64,000 bases of DNA from positions 44,406-108,405 of the forward strand of contig CAZJNU010000002.1 in NCBI GenBank assembly GCA_964547485.1, given 5' to 3'. Below the pieces are notes generated by a model. It was not told the origin of the DNA. It did no database searches and worked only from the letters and a program-made list of their open reading frames with translations. Positions 52,418 through 61,590 of the stretch are shown here, in pieces. The position numbers and the translations under genes are program-made. Source of the DNA: JACJWR01 sp964547485. Its GTDB lineage: Bacteria; Actinomycetota; Actinomycetes; S36-B12; UBA10799. Each line of letters starts with the position of its first letter. Within the stretch, counting starts at the first letter, position 1.

Positions 52418-53216
52418 TTAGGGGCTCCAGTTCGGGACGACGGGGAAGCTGCGGATACGACTTGCGAAGAATACGCCTGGTTGCCCACGGCGTGACATCG
52501 CGTACCAGCCATCGGGCGTCATCAAGCCTGCGATGGAGGAACGGCGCCGCCGGCAGCGTGTCCGGAAGTGGCAATCGCCAAGTTGGATCCCCGAGGCCCA
52601 GGGCATCCAGTCCGGCTCGGGCGGCGTACTCATGACCCAGCGACGACAGGTGCAGTCGGTCCGGCGACCAGAGTCGATCGTCGTCGAAGCACTGCGCCCC
52701 CCAGTAGTCCACGATCCGAGCATCGAAGCGGTCAGCTATGCGGTGCAGGTGGTCGTCGTAGTGACGGATCCGGTCGGCGATCGAACCGAGGGCGCGAGAC
52801 CTGCGCCGGGGGTCGCCGAATGCGACCAGCAACACATCGCTGCCGATTGTCCGCATCGCCGCCACCGTCGACTCGACGCCCATCACGGCAGCGGACAGGC
52901 TGAACCTGGGCCGAAGCATGTCATTGACCCCGACGGCGACCGTGGTGAGGTCTGGGCGCAGCGCAATCGCTGTCGGCAGCTGGCGGGAGACCACGTCGGA
53001 CACCTTGGCCCCGCGAACCGCCAGGTTTGCGTACCGAAGCCCCGGCTGCCGTTCGTCGATTGACTCGGCGAGGCGATCGGCCCAGCCGCGCAGCCGACCG
53101 TCCGGTCCGAGATCGTTCATCCCCTCCGTGAAGGAATCCCCCAGGGCCACATACCGGCGCCACGGCACCGCCGCGCTGTGGCTGGCAGCCAGTGCTGGCA
53201 GTTGCATCTCACCCAC
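52401..53216 (-). CDS. SGNH/GDSL-family hydrolase
   Basis: A 271-residue serine esterase. Block I is YVALGDSFTEG with nucleophile S28, block III is GVNDM (N98), and block V is SPDRLHLSSLGH (D186, H189), a complete catalytic set. There is no signal peptide, so it is intracellular. Such enzymes hydrolyse acyl esters, including those on lipids and polysaccharides. GTG 53216 and ATG 53207 are both possible starts, and neither has a clear signal. The gene is the first of the SGNH-flippase unit. Confidence 0.86.
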   Translation of the reverse strand: MGEMQLPALAASHSAAVPWRRYVALGDSFTEGMNDLGPDGRLRGWADRLAESIDERQPGLRYANLAVRGAKVSDVVSRQLPTAIALRPDLTTVAVGVNDMLRPRFSLSAAVMGVESTVAAMRTIGSDVLLVAFGDPRRRSRALGSIADRIRHYDDHLHRIADRFDARIVDYWGAQCFDDDRLWSPDRLHLSSLGHEYAARAGLDALGLGDPTWRLPLPDTLPAAPFLHRRLDDARWLVRDVTPWATRRILRKSYPQLPRRPELEPLSDRGR

Positions 53217-53390
53217 GGCGCACCCACTTCCGACAGTTACCGCTGCGATCGGGACCGCAGCACGAAGATAGCGACAACCCCGTCTCGGTGCGGTCGTATC
53301 GACGATCCTGGCGACTCGCCGCCACGTTCACTGACGGAGGCTGGCTGCACGAGCCTGGGACCAAGTTCACGCCTGTCGGGAAACCACCCG

Positions 53391-53406
53391 TGATATACAA
53401 GAGGCC
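53391..53406 (+). promoter_or_regulatory. Promoter of the L,D-transpeptidase gene (extended -10)
   Basis: TGA-TATACA (53391-53399) is an extended -10 placed 7 bases before ATG 53407. The last base is not the usual T, so confidence is lower than for the other leaderless sites. Confidence 0.45.
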
Positions 53407-54216
53407 ATGTATCGGATCACTGTCAGGGCCGGTCTGGGTGTGGCATTGCTGTCCGCGGTGCTGCTGCCCACGACCACCTCTGCGGTCGCAACCCCCACCG
53501 CCACCACTCCAGCGGCAGTCACCCCGGCCCCCTGGCACCCAACTCGGCTCAGCCATGTCGGCGACGCGCGCCAACTTATCGTTGTGAACGCGACAAGCTG
53601 GTCGACCAGCTACGCCACGCTCCGCCGATATGAGAAGACTGCAGGAAGCTGGCGACAGGTCGGCGAGGCGCTGCCCGCCCGGATCGGTCGCAGCGGTTTC
53701 ACTCCGGCGGGAAGCCGAGTACAGGGCAGTGGCGAGTCCCCCGCGGGCACGTTCACCATCACTCAGGCCTTCGGCGCGTTCCAACAGCCGGCGATGAAGA
53801 TGCCCTACCTCAAGTTCGACGGCGACGATTTCTGGCCCTACGACCCCCGGGACCCTGAAACCTACAACGTGCTGCAGACCAACCGGAGTCCCAATGCCGA
53901 TTGGCGCAATGACGGGAACTGGTCGGAGCGGTTCGTCGACTATGGCTCTGTGTACCACTTCGGAGCTGTGATCAACTTCAACGCGCCTACCTGGACTTAC
54001 TTCAACACCCAAACCGGCCAACGGGAGGCGGCACCCCGGGCGCGGGCCAACACCGCGCGGGGTGGCGGGATCTTCCTGCATGCCAGTAGTTCCCGGTCAA
54101 CGGCCGGCTGTGTGGCCGTCGACTATTGGGAAACACGGCGGATCATCCGCTGGCTCGACGCGGGAAAGAAACCCCGCATCGTGATGGCGCCGACCTCCTG
54201 GTTGAGTAACGCCTGA
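53407..54216 (+). CDS. Secreted L,D-transpeptidase (YkuD family)
   Basis: A 269-residue exported protein that should cross-link or modify peptidoglycan. A signal peptide (1-28, ending SAVA) is followed by a Pro/Thr linker to about 45. The catalytic domain ends with GGGIFLHASSSRSTAGCVAVD, with H225 and nucleophile C235 at the spacing of the YkuD motif. The HG of the canonical motif is HA here and the residue after Cys-Val is Ala rather than Arg, which puts it in the subgroup seen in many actinobacteria. It is a single-gene unit. Confidence 0.86.
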   Translation: MYRITVRAGLGVALLSAVLLPTTTSAVATPTATTPAAVTPAPWHPTRLSHVGDARQLIVVNATSWSTSYATLRRYEKTAGSWRQVGEALPARIGRSGFTPAGSRVQGSGESPAGTFTITQAFGAFQQPAMKMPYLKFDGDDFWPYDPRDPETYNVLQTNRSPNADWRNDGNWSERFVDYGSVYHFGAVINFNAPTWTYFNTQTGQREAAPRARANTARGGGIFLHASSSRSTAGCVAVDYWETRRIIRWLDAGKKPRIVMAPTSWLSNA

Positions 54217-54233
54217 GCGGGGCCTTCGGCCGC
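54217..54233. terminator. GC-rich hairpin between convergent genes
   Basis: GGCC-TTC-GGCC with flanking GC pairs lies directly after the L,D-transpeptidase stop. It could end transcripts from both sides but has no T-run. Confidence 0.35.
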
Positions 54234-54248
54234 TGGGTCCCTCGGCTG

Positions 54249-55076
54249 CTAGAGCGCCCGTTCCTCTGCGATTGACCCGCCGCCATCGACGACGATCAGT
54301 TGCCCGGTCAGATACGAGGCCCCTGGGGTTGTCAGCCAGGCCACCGCATTGGCAATCTCGGCGGGCTCCGCGCTCCGCCCGATCGGAGTGTGCCGGCCTT
54401 CGATCACTTCGTGCGGGAGTTGGGATCCAGTGGCAATCCAGCCCGGCGCCACCGCATTACAGGTGATGCCGAAGCGGGCATTGTCCAGCGCGATCGACCT
54501 GGCAAGACCGACCATCCCCGCCTTAGCAGCGGCATAGATGGGTTCCGCCCGCATCGCCATCAGTGGCCCTGTCACCGAGGCGACCATCACCACCCGCCCC
54601 CAGCCCAGCTGCCGCATGGATTTCAGGGCGGCCTGGCTGACGAAGAATGCGCTGTCCAGATTCCTCGCCAAACCCTCGCGCCATGACGTTGCAGAGATCT
54701 GGCCAAGCTCTCCTCGTTCCGTGTCGCCGGCAGACGTGACGCTGGTCATCCCTGCGTTGTTGACGAGAATATCCAGACCCCCGGCCCGCGCGGCATGGCT
54801 GACCAACTCGCCCGCCTCCGCTGCTGAGGTGAGATCGGCGGTGTGAGCAGACGCTGACACGCCAACTTCGCGCAACTCCGCGGCCCGGTCGTGAACCCGG
54901 TCGGAGGTTGCTGACAACACCACCGTCGCACCCAGCGCACCGAGCGCCCGCGCGACCGCGAACCCGATACCGTCTGCGGCGCCGGCACCCGTCACCAGGG
55001 CCACCCGATCGGTGAGATCGAGGGCGGTCGGCAGACCCGTCGTGACCGGCACTGCCTGCTCTCGAACCTCACTCAC
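54249..55076 (-). CDS. Short-chain dehydrogenase/reductase
   Basis: A 275-residue SDR. The nucleotide-binding motif is VTGAGAADGIG, followed by NNAG (107-110), and the catalytic residues are N139, S167, Y181 and K185 (YAAAK). The C-terminus has the usual YLTGQLIVVDGGGS. A 20-residue N-terminal extension precedes the fold. Homologues are FabG-like; the substrate is unknown. GTG 55076 overlaps the upstream reductase stop by four bases (GTGA), so the two act together. Confidence 0.92.
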   Translation of the reverse strand: MSEVREQAVPVTTGLPTALDLTDRVALVTGAGAADGIGFAVARALGALGATVVLSATSDRVHDRAAELREVGVSASAHTADLTSAAEAGELVSHAARAGGLDILVNNAGMTSVTSAGDTERGELGQISATSWREGLARNLDSAFFVSQAALKSMRQLGWGRVVMVASVTGPLMAMRAEPIYAAAKAGMVGLARSIALDNARFGITCNAVAPGWIATGSQLPHEVIEGRHTPIGRSAEPAEIANAVAWLTTPGASYLTGQLIVVDGGGSIAEERAL

Positions 55077-56455
55077 CGAGCTGGCCCGACATCAAAGGTG
55101 AATCCAGCTCGCCGCAACCTCGCCACCAACGCGCTACCCATGGCAGTGGCCGGGGTCAGGATACCCGCACGATCAGGGAGTTCGCCTTCGTCCAGTGCGA
55201 GGCAGAGCGCGCTTTCGCCGAGCATTACCGACGTGGCGGCGTAGCCCGGGTCACCTTGCGCAGCCACAACTGTCCGGTAGCGCTGGCCCTGCTCCGTATC
55301 GCTGACGATCTCCAGCCGGAAGTGGCCCGAATCCCGGGTCGCCTGGCTCGGGCCCTCCCCCGGATCTGGCAACACCCGGTCCATAATCTCCCGGACCGGG
55401 CCAATCCGCATCCCCAACTGCAGGCCAGCCAGACCGATCGTCATCCCAGCGGCCAGCAGCGGCGCCGACGGCCCAGCACCGAACCCCACGACCTCCGAGT
55501 ACCGGAACTGCGGACCGTAGGCCCACTCCAGTAGGGCGTTGCTGCGGCGCACGATTCGGGTGTTGTAGGCCGCCATCACGAACGGTCCCGTCCAGATACC
55601 CAGTTCATCGTTGTGGCGGAATCCCCGAACGTCCGAGGGAGCACCGCCGCCAACGGCCGGCTCGGCTGCGCGATCTGGACTGAGGGAGAAGGGATCAGCC
55701 ACAATTCGCTGCAGGGCGGGATTACCCGCGACTACATCCACCTGGGTTCGCAGCGAGTCCACGGTGCCGCCACTGAAACCACCTCGCACCGACTTGACCA
55801 CCAGTTGTGTCTCGGTCAAACCGCCGCTTCCGGCCGCTGCGGCCTCCAGAAAGGTCAGATAGACCCCCAGATCCGAGGGGATCGAGTCGAATCCGCAGGA
55901 GTTGACGATCCTCGCCCCGCTATCGGCGGCTATCGAATCGAAGCGATCGATGCAGTCCCGCACGAACAGTACCTCGCCAGTGAGGTCCGCGTAGTGGGTA
56001 CCGTTTCGGGCACAGGCCGCGACTACGGGTAACCCGAATTTCGCGTAGGGGCCCACCGTTGTCGCGACCACCCTGGTGGCCTGAGCCAATCTGGTCAGGG
56101 CCGCGTCGTCGTCCACATCTGCGACGAGGACTGTCCACTCCCGCGCAGCATCGCCGAGTTCATACCTCAACTTCTCGAGCTTGCTGGCGTTCCGGCCTGC
56201 GATCCCGATCCGCACCCCCGCCGGGGCCGACGCAAGCAGATAGTCGCAGACAAGCCGGCCCACGAACCCTGTTGCTCCGTAGACCACCAGGTCCAGCTCT
56301 CGCTGGTTCTTGGCGGGCACCTTCTTGGCGGGCACCTTCTTGGCGGGCACCTTCTTGGCGGGCACCTTCTTCGCGGACGCCTTCTTCGCCGCCGCCTTCT
56401 TGGGGGCCCGAGACTCGGGCGATGGATCCGAACCGGGGGTGTCCTGAGGTGTCAT
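55073..56455 (-). CDS. Saccharopine-dehydrogenase-like reductase (Rv2953-type trans-acting enoyl reductase family) with Lys-rich N-terminal repeats
   Basis: A 460-residue protein. The NAD(P)-binding fold starts near residue 55 with LDLVVYGATGFVGRLVCDYL. Later blocks GRNASKLEKLRYEL, TRVVATTVGPYAKFG, CARNGTHYADLTGE and VNSCGFDSIPSDLG match the saccharopine dehydrogenase / trans-acting enoyl reductase family. Residues 15-50 are four KVPAK units and relatives, encoded by a 15-bp minisatellite, and are not part of the fold. ATG 56455 is leaderless; the frame is open to 56572 but the extension is not conserved. The coupled SDR suggests a lipid or polyketide reduction pathway, as for the mycobacterial enzyme, which serves phthiocerol and phenolic glycolipid synthesis. 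The real substrate is unknown. Confidence 0.87.
   Translation of the reverse strand: MTPQDTPGSDPSPESRAPKKAAAKKASAKKVPAKKVPAKKVPAKKVPAKNQRELDLVVYGATGFVGRLVCDYLLASAPAGVRIGIAGRNASKLEKLRYELGDAAREWTVLVADVDDDAALTRLAQATRVVATTVGPYAKFGLPVVAACARNGTHYADLTGEVLFVRDCIDRFDSIAADSGARIVNSCGFDSIPSDLGVYLTFLEAAAAGSGGLTETQLVVKSVRGGFSGGTVDSLRTQVDVVAGNPALQRIVADPFSLSPDRAAEPAVGGGAPSDVRGFRHNDELGIWTGPFVMAAYNTRIVRRSNALLEWAYGPQFRYSEVVGFGAGPSAPLLAAGMTIGLAGLQLGMRIGPVREIMDRVLPDPGEGPSQATRDSGHFRLEIVSDTEQGQRYRTVVAAQGDPGYAATSVMLGESALCLALDEGELPDRAGILTPATAMGSALVARLRRAGFTFDVGPAR
56306..56410. repeat. 15-bp minisatellite encoding Lys-rich pentapeptides
   Basis: The unit CTTCTTGGCGGGCAC occurs four times with only one change in the first copy (56306-56365), then three degenerate copies continue to 56410. 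On the coding (minus) strand each unit gives VPAKK. Such arrays change copy number by slippage. Confidence 0.85.
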
Positions 56456-56467
56456 GCCACGACGGTA
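56456..56467 (-). promoter_or_regulatory. Leaderless promoter of the reductase-SDR operon
   Basis: On the minus strand TACCGT (56467-56462) is followed by 6 bases and then ATG 56455. This fixes the start 39 codons downstream of the longest possible one. Confidence 0.6.
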
Positions 56468-56506
56468 TCGCTCCATATTCAACGCCACCAGCGCTACGCG
56501 TGGCCA

Positions 56507-56518
56507 TAGAGTTGCGTC
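56507..56518 (+). promoter_or_regulatory. Leaderless promoter of the MFS exporter gene
   Basis: TAGAGT (56507-56512) is followed by 6 bases and then ATG 56519. Only 63 bases separate it from the divergent reductase start, so the two promoters share one short region. Confidence 0.6.
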
Positions 56519-58138
56519 ATGTCCGAGGCGCGCTACACCGATCCGGCAGCACCAACCAGCCCGAACCGTCAAGGCCTCGTGCTGCTGGCCCTAATCCTGG
56601 TCGCGGCCGTGGCCAATCTGAACCTGTCGGTCGCCAACGTCGCGCTGCCCTCGATCGGGCGCGACTTTGATGCCTCGCAGACATCCCTGAATCTCATCGC
56701 CGTCGGATACTCCCTCGGCCTGGCCGCGTCCGTGCTGTACCTCGGCGCCCTAGGCGACCGCTATGGCCGCAAATTGATGCTGATACTGGGCGTCGCGCTG
56801 GCAATGCCGGTGTCCGTCCTGGCCGCCTTCGCGCCGTCGGAGAACGTGCTGGTGATCGCTCGTATCCTCGGTGGCGTCACCGCCGGGATGGCCTATCCGA
56901 CCACCCTGGCACTCATCACCGCCCTCTGGGCGGGTGCCCCTCGAACCCGGGCGATAGCCCTCTGGTCTGGACTCGGGGGCGCGATCTCTGCAGTTGGGCC
57001 GTTGGTTGCCGGTTTCCTGCTGGAGCACTTCTGGTGGGGTTCTGTGTTTCTTGTAACTCTGCCGTTGGCGCTGGTCGCCCTCGTGGTGGCGTGGCTCGCG
57101 GTGCCCGGACACGCCAATGAGACGACCGATCCGGTGGACAACCGCGGTGGCCTGCTCTCTGCGATCCTCGTCGCCGCCGTGGTGTTGGCCATCAACTTCG
57201 TTCCAGTTCCAGGCGCAGAGGTGGCCGTCGCCGTGTCCGCTGTCGTCGCGATCGTCGCCGGGGTTGCCTTCACGATCCGGCAGCGGCGCGCCCGCTTTCC
57301 GTTGTACGACTTGGACATCGCCGGTCGCCGGCTGTTCTGGGTCGCCGCGGTCGCCGGGATTATCGTCTTTGGCTCATTGATGGCGGCGATGTTCGTGGGC
57401 CAGCAATACCTCCAGAATGTGCTCGGATACGACACTCTGAGTGCCGGTGCTGCGATCCTGCCCGCGGCGGTCTTCATGGTGCTTGCAGCGCCACTGTCCG
57501 CCCGGCTGGTCAGCCTGCGAGGCTCCCGGATAACGCTGCTGATCGGCTATGCGTTCGTCGGGCTGAGCTTCGTGTTCATGTTGGTGTTGTGGCAGGAGGA
57601 CATCCCCTACTGGAAGGTCGGGATCGCCTACGCGGCGATCGGTATCGGCGTCGGGATCGCCGGCACTCCTGCCTCCCATTCGCTCACCGGTTCGGTTCCC
57701 GTGACCCGGGCGGGGATGGCCTCAGGAACTGCGGACCTACAGCGCGACCTTGGCGGTGCATTCATGCAATCTGTTCTGGGTGCGATTCTCACCGCCGGTT
57801 ACGCGGCGGCGATGACGAAGGCCATCTCGAATTCCCCGCAGGCTGATCAGGTCACTGCGGCCACCGAGAGTCAACTCACCAAGTCCTTCGCCGGCGCAGA
57901 GAACACCGCCGAGAGCTATCCGCAGTATGCCGATCAAATCATCGCCGCTGCCAGGGACTCCTTCCTCGCCGGCGACAAGTGGGCCTTCAGCGCGGGGATC
58001 CTGGGGGTGCTCATCGGTGCCGTGCTGGTCGCCATCTACTTCCCCGGACGGCGCGGCGAGGGGGAGCTGCTCGGCCGCTATGAACGAGAGGACGCCGCCA
58101 GCACGGCCGGGCCCGCGCCCGAGGCGGCGCAGCACTGA
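56519..58138 (+). CDS. MFS exporter, DHA2 type (14 helices)
   Basis: A 539-residue major facilitator protein with 14 predicted helices. The helix 2-3 motif LGALGDRYGRKLMLI is the MFS signature, and motif C-like GGAISAVGPLVAGFLL falls in helix 5. A large polar loop near residues 430-480 lies before the last helix, and the C-terminus is a charged cytoplasmic tail. DHA2 proteins export drugs and other hydrophobic compounds with proton antiport. Shared control with the reductase operon suggests it may export that pathway's product. Confidence 0.9.
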   Translation: MSEARYTDPAAPTSPNRQGLVLLALILVAAVANLNLSVANVALPSIGRDFDASQTSLNLIAVGYSLGLAASVLYLGALGDRYGRKLMLILGVALAMPVSVLAAFAPSENVLVIARILGGVTAGMAYPTTLALITALWAGAPRTRAIALWSGLGGAISAVGPLVAGFLLEHFWWGSVFLVTLPLALVALVVAWLAVPGHANETTDPVDNRGGLLSAILVAAVVLAINFVPVPGAEVAVAVSAVVAIVAGVAFTIRQRRARFPLYDLDIAGRRLFWVAAVAGIIVFGSLMAAMFVGQQYLQNVLGYDTLSAGAAILPAAVFMVLAAPLSARLVSLRGSRITLLIGYAFVGLSFVFMLVLWQEDIPYWKVGIAYAAIGIGVGIAGTPASHSLTGSVPVTRAGMASGTADLQRDLGGAFMQSVLGAILTAGYAAAMTKAISNSPQADQVTAATESQLTKSFAGAENTAESYPQYADQIIAAARDSFLAGDKWAFSAGILGVLIGAVLVAIYFPGRRGEGELLGRYEREDAASTAGPAPEAAQH

Positions 58139-58189
58139 CGATGGGTGACCGCCCACCCAAGTACCCGAACTCCGCGATCGCAGCTGCCC

Positions 58190-59260
58190 TCACTGGCCCG
58201 ACGATCGCTGCTTCCGGCGGCGCTGGTACATCGCCTCGTCGGCCTCGGAAAGGAGATCGTCCAACGAGCGATGCGGGCCAGCCCCGATGCCTGCCACGCC
58301 AACGCTGACACTGGGTCGCCAGATCTCCTCAGCCACACCCCCTGCGGTCGCCAGCGCTGCGACCACCTTGGACTCCACCGCGTCAGCCTGGAGGTCGTGA
58401 CCAATCGACAACACAACGAATTCATCCCCGCCCCAGCGGGCGATGACATCGGTGGTCCGACACGTGGCCCGCAGCGCTCGGGAGACGGCCAGCAGTACCT
58501 CGTCACCAGCATCGTGACCGTGCCGGTCATTGACTTCCTTCAGACCATCGACGTCGAAGAAGGCGACCGACAGGCCGTTTCCGGAACCCGACGCGATCGC
58601 CATCATCTCTTCTCCGAGCACCTCCAGTCCACGCCGATTGGCCAGCCCGGTGAGCGGATCCTGAACGCTGAGTTCTGCCACCCTGGAGACCGACTCAGCC
58701 GCGGTGTCCAGACTGGATCGTCGGCCATAGCGAGCCAGTTGGGCAACCAACGTGGCCATCGCCATGGCGAATAGCCAGTGCACCAGAAACAGGCCGCCGC
58801 TGATCTGAATTCCGACGATCCAGGCGACCCAGGCGACTGCGGTGACCGCGACATTCCAGCCCGTCGGCAGGATCGCCACCCCGGCGGCGATAACGGCCAG
58901 CATCAGGTTCGTGGTCTGCAGCGTGTCGCCGGTGATGACCATGTGCAGACTCGAGTTGAGGATCACCACCAACACCACAACGGCGAGCAGTGCATTGGCG
59001 TACCGCAATCGCGGCGGTCGCAGATATCCGACAAGAGCGAGAACCCCGAGCCCGATCGCAGACAGCCCGGCGACCACCGACATGGTGGTTCCCGCCGGAC
59101 CTCCAATGACCATCGGATGGGTCACCGCCAGCACTATGTACAGCGCAGCCACAAAAGCGCACACGGGAGCCAGCACGGCGGCCGCAGCGCCCGCGTAGCG
59201 AACCGCCGGATCGACCGACAACTCCGCCGTTCGCGCCGCGTTGCGGGCACCCATCTGCAT
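58190..59260 (-). CDS. Membrane diguanylate cyclase (GGDEF)
   Basis: A 356-residue enzyme making cyclic di-GMP. About six membrane helices at residues 28-190 form the N-terminal half. The catalytic domain carries RWGGDEF (GGDEF at 277-281), with the product-inhibition I-site RTTD exactly five residues before it (R268), and ends EADEAMYQ. No EAL or HD-GYP domain is attached. The start has GGAG five bases upstream. It follows the PAS-GGDEF gene by 12 bases, so the two are one operon. Confidence 0.92.
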   Translation of the reverse strand: MQMGARNAARTAELSVDPAVRYAGAAAAVLAPVCAFVAALYIVLAVTHPMVIGGPAGTTMSVVAGLSAIGLGVLALVGYLRPPRLRYANALLAVVVLVVILNSSLHMVITGDTLQTTNLMLAVIAAGVAILPTGWNVAVTAVAWVAWIVGIQISGGLFLVHWLFAMAMATLVAQLARYGRRSSLDTAAESVSRVAELSVQDPLTGLANRRGLEVLGEEMMAIASGSGNGLSVAFFDVDGLKEVNDRHGHDAGDEVLLAVSRALRATCRTTDVIARWGGDEFVVLSIGHDLQADAVESKVVAALATAGGVAEEIWRPSVSVGVAGIGAGPHRSLDDLLSEADEAMYQRRRKQRSSGQ

Positions 59261-59272
59261 CCGAACTCCCCG

Positions 59273-61402
59273 CTATCGTTCCGGCGTCGATCCGGCGTCG
59301 GGCACGTCCAACTCGACCCGGTCCCCACCGGCCCGTTTGGCGCGATACATGGCCCGGTCCGCCCGCGCGATCAATTCATCCACGCTGTCACCCGCGGCCA
59401 TCATCGTCACGCCCACACTGGCCCCGGACCGGATTGTCGCCGACGACACCACCAGCGGTCGCCGGATTTCCGCACGTATCTGCTCAGCCAGTTGAACGGC
59501 CTCGTCTGCGTCGGCGACTCCGACCAGCACAATCAGCAGTTCGTCGCCGCCGAACCGGGCGACCAGATCGCCCACTCGAACCACCGCCCGCACTCGGGTG
59601 GCTATCTCTCGAAGCAGCGCGTCTCCTGCCGCGTGTCCGTGGGTGTCGTTCACCTGCTTGAAGTCGTCCAGGTCACAGAAGGCGATGGCAACCACACTGT
59701 CCCGCCGATGTGGTCCCCCAAGGAGGTGCTCCAACAGGGAGAAGGTTTCGCGTCGGTTCAGCAGGCCGGTCAATTCGTCGGTGCGAGCCTGTCGCTGCAA
59801 GGCTTGCTCCGCGGCGACCATCTCGTCCACGACCCGCATCGCCAACACCACTCCGTCGTGTTCACCCATGTCATTGACGAAGGGCCGTGCCTGAACATCC
59901 ACCCAGTGGAAGTCCCCGCTCCTGGCACGAACGCGAAATCGAACGATGTCGCTGCTTCCGGCGGTTACTACCGCGCGAGACCGTTCGAGGGCCCAGCGAT
60001 CATCCGGGTGCAACAGTGTGGTCATGTCCAGCCCGATCAGATCCTCGCGGCTCCAGCCGAGGGCCTCACTGGCAGAGGGTGACACCCACACCCCTCGCTG
60101 ATCTCTCGTGTGAACGACCACGTCCGAGGAGTTCTCGGCCAACAGCCGATACTGCTCCTCGGAGGCAGCCAGTTGTTCGCTCGCTCGATGCCGCTCAGTC
60201 ACGTCTCGCCAGGTGAAACTGAGACTGTCTCCCACACGGATGGCGCGGATGTCATAGCGACGCTCACTGGCGATGATCTCGTGGGGGTAGCAGTAGTCGT
60301 CAAGGATCAGCGGTTCGCCTGACTCGACGGCATCCGCGTACATCGTGAGCAGACCATCTCCCGCGTGGCCCGGGAGAAGGTCGAGCAGTCGCATTCCCAC
60401 CAGTTGCTTCCGGCTGAGCTGGTTGTACTCGCAGGCGGCCTGGTTGGCGTCTGAGTAGAGGAAATCGACGATCTCGCCTCGATCGTCCCGGATCGCGGTG
60501 AGTTGGACATGAGGATCCAGCAGCGAATCCAAGGTGGCCTGCAACCGAGCCCGGTCCCCGTCGACGACCGCGTTCGTCCGCACCAAATCGTCAACGTCAT
60601 GCAGTGCCCCGGCCGAGCCCTCCTCCCCCACCAGTCGGCGACCGCTCCACTCCATCCAGCGGTATTCGCCGCCCTTGGTTTTCACCCGAAGCAGGAGGCC
60701 TTCCTCTGTTGCAGTCGGGTCTCCATTACTTTTCAGCTGTCGCATTCGTGCGTCGGCGCGCGGGCGGTCGGCCGGGTGCAGGAAATCGTCCAGCTCACAG
60801 TCGAGCACCTCGGCAACGGACCAACCGAGGCTGTGCTGCACAGACGGCGCAATCCAGGAGATGCGCTCCACCTCATCGGCGGTGTAAATCACGTCAGACG
60901 CCAGTTCGGAGAGCCACTGGAATCGCCGATCCCGACGCTCGAGCTCTTTCCGCAACTCGACCTGCTCGGTTGCGTCGACAACCTGGCAGGCTACGCAATC
61001 CAGATCGCCCGCGTCGTCGACAACCGCGTTCGCAGACAAGTCGCCCCAGACTTCTCCGCCGCCCCGGCGATGGAATCGCTTGCGGATGCGGTATGAGGGG
61101 ATCTCGCCGGCCAACAAGGCGGTTTCCAGGGGTACGTCGACGTCGGCATCCGCGGGATGGGTCAAGCCAGCCCAGTCGGAACCCCGCAGGTCGTCGAGGT
61201 GATAGCCGAGCAGGTCGCAGAAGGCCTGGTTGGCCTCGAGCACAACTCCAGTCGGCGCCCACGTGCACATCGCGACGGCCGAGAGTTTCATGATCCGCTG
61301 CAAGGAACGACGCTCCGGCGGCGACCCTTGGGCCGCGACATCGACGGCGGCCCCGGGCGGCGGCGCTGCCGCCCGCCCTTCCGCGGATCCGCCGTCGTCC
61401 AT
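59273..61402 (-). CDS. Multi-PAS diguanylate cyclase (GGDEF)
   Basis: A 709-residue cytoplasmic sensor enzyme with four PAS-like domains (about 25-150, 155-275, 280-415, 420-545), visible from motifs such as VVLEANQAFCDLLGYH and GVWVSPSASEALGW. They end in a GGDEF domain with FGGDEL at 617-622 and an I-site RVGD five residues before the motif. The GGDEL variant is usually active. I took ATG 61402 as the start: GGAGG lies 8 bases upstream, too close for the ATG at 61408, and the reading frame continues upstream without PAS-like sequence. It is the first gene of a two-cyclase operon. Confidence 0.9.
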   Translation of the reverse strand: MDDGGSAEGRAAAPPPGAAVDVAAQGSPPERRSLQRIMKLSAVAMCTWAPTGVVLEANQAFCDLLGYHLDDLRGSDWAGLTHPADADVDVPLETALLAGEIPSYRIRKRFHRRGGGEVWGDLSANAVVDDAGDLDCVACQVVDATEQVELRKELERRDRRFQWLSELASDVIYTADEVERISWIAPSVQHSLGWSVAEVLDCELDDFLHPADRPRADARMRQLKSNGDPTATEEGLLLRVKTKGGEYRWMEWSGRRLVGEEGSAGALHDVDDLVRTNAVVDGDRARLQATLDSLLDPHVQLTAIRDDRGEIVDFLYSDANQAACEYNQLSRKQLVGMRLLDLLPGHAGDGLLTMYADAVESGEPLILDDYCYPHEIIASERRYDIRAIRVGDSLSFTWRDVTERHRASEQLAASEEQYRLLAENSSDVVVHTRDQRGVWVSPSASEALGWSREDLIGLDMTTLLHPDDRWALERSRAVVTAGSSDIVRFRVRARSGDFHWVDVQARPFVNDMGEHDGVVLAMRVVDEMVAAEQALQRQARTDELTGLLNRRETFSLLEHLLGGPHRRDSVVAIAFCDLDDFKQVNDTHGHAAGDALLREIATRVRAVVRVGDLVARFGGDELLIVLVGVADADEAVQLAEQIRAEIRRPLVVSSATIRSGASVGVTMMAAGDSVDELIARADRAMYRAKRAGGDRVELDVPDAGSTPER

Positions 61403-61590
61403 TGTCATTCCCTCCCAGCGGACCTCGGGCAGGTGGCGATGGCTCCCGCACCCCATCATCCCGACCTGATAGTCGCGACACCCCAGCCTAGCCAGAAGGA
61501 CCGCTCGAACGCGGCCTGCACCGCGCGGTGAGCTGACCGTGGGAGTGCGACGACTTCCCGGTGCCGCACTCGGAACCGCAACGGCTGGCG

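Noticed and set aside
58139..58189. GGGTG/CCACCC hairpin between the MFS and GGDEF genes as a terminator
   Set aside because: The stem is short and imperfect and has no T-run.
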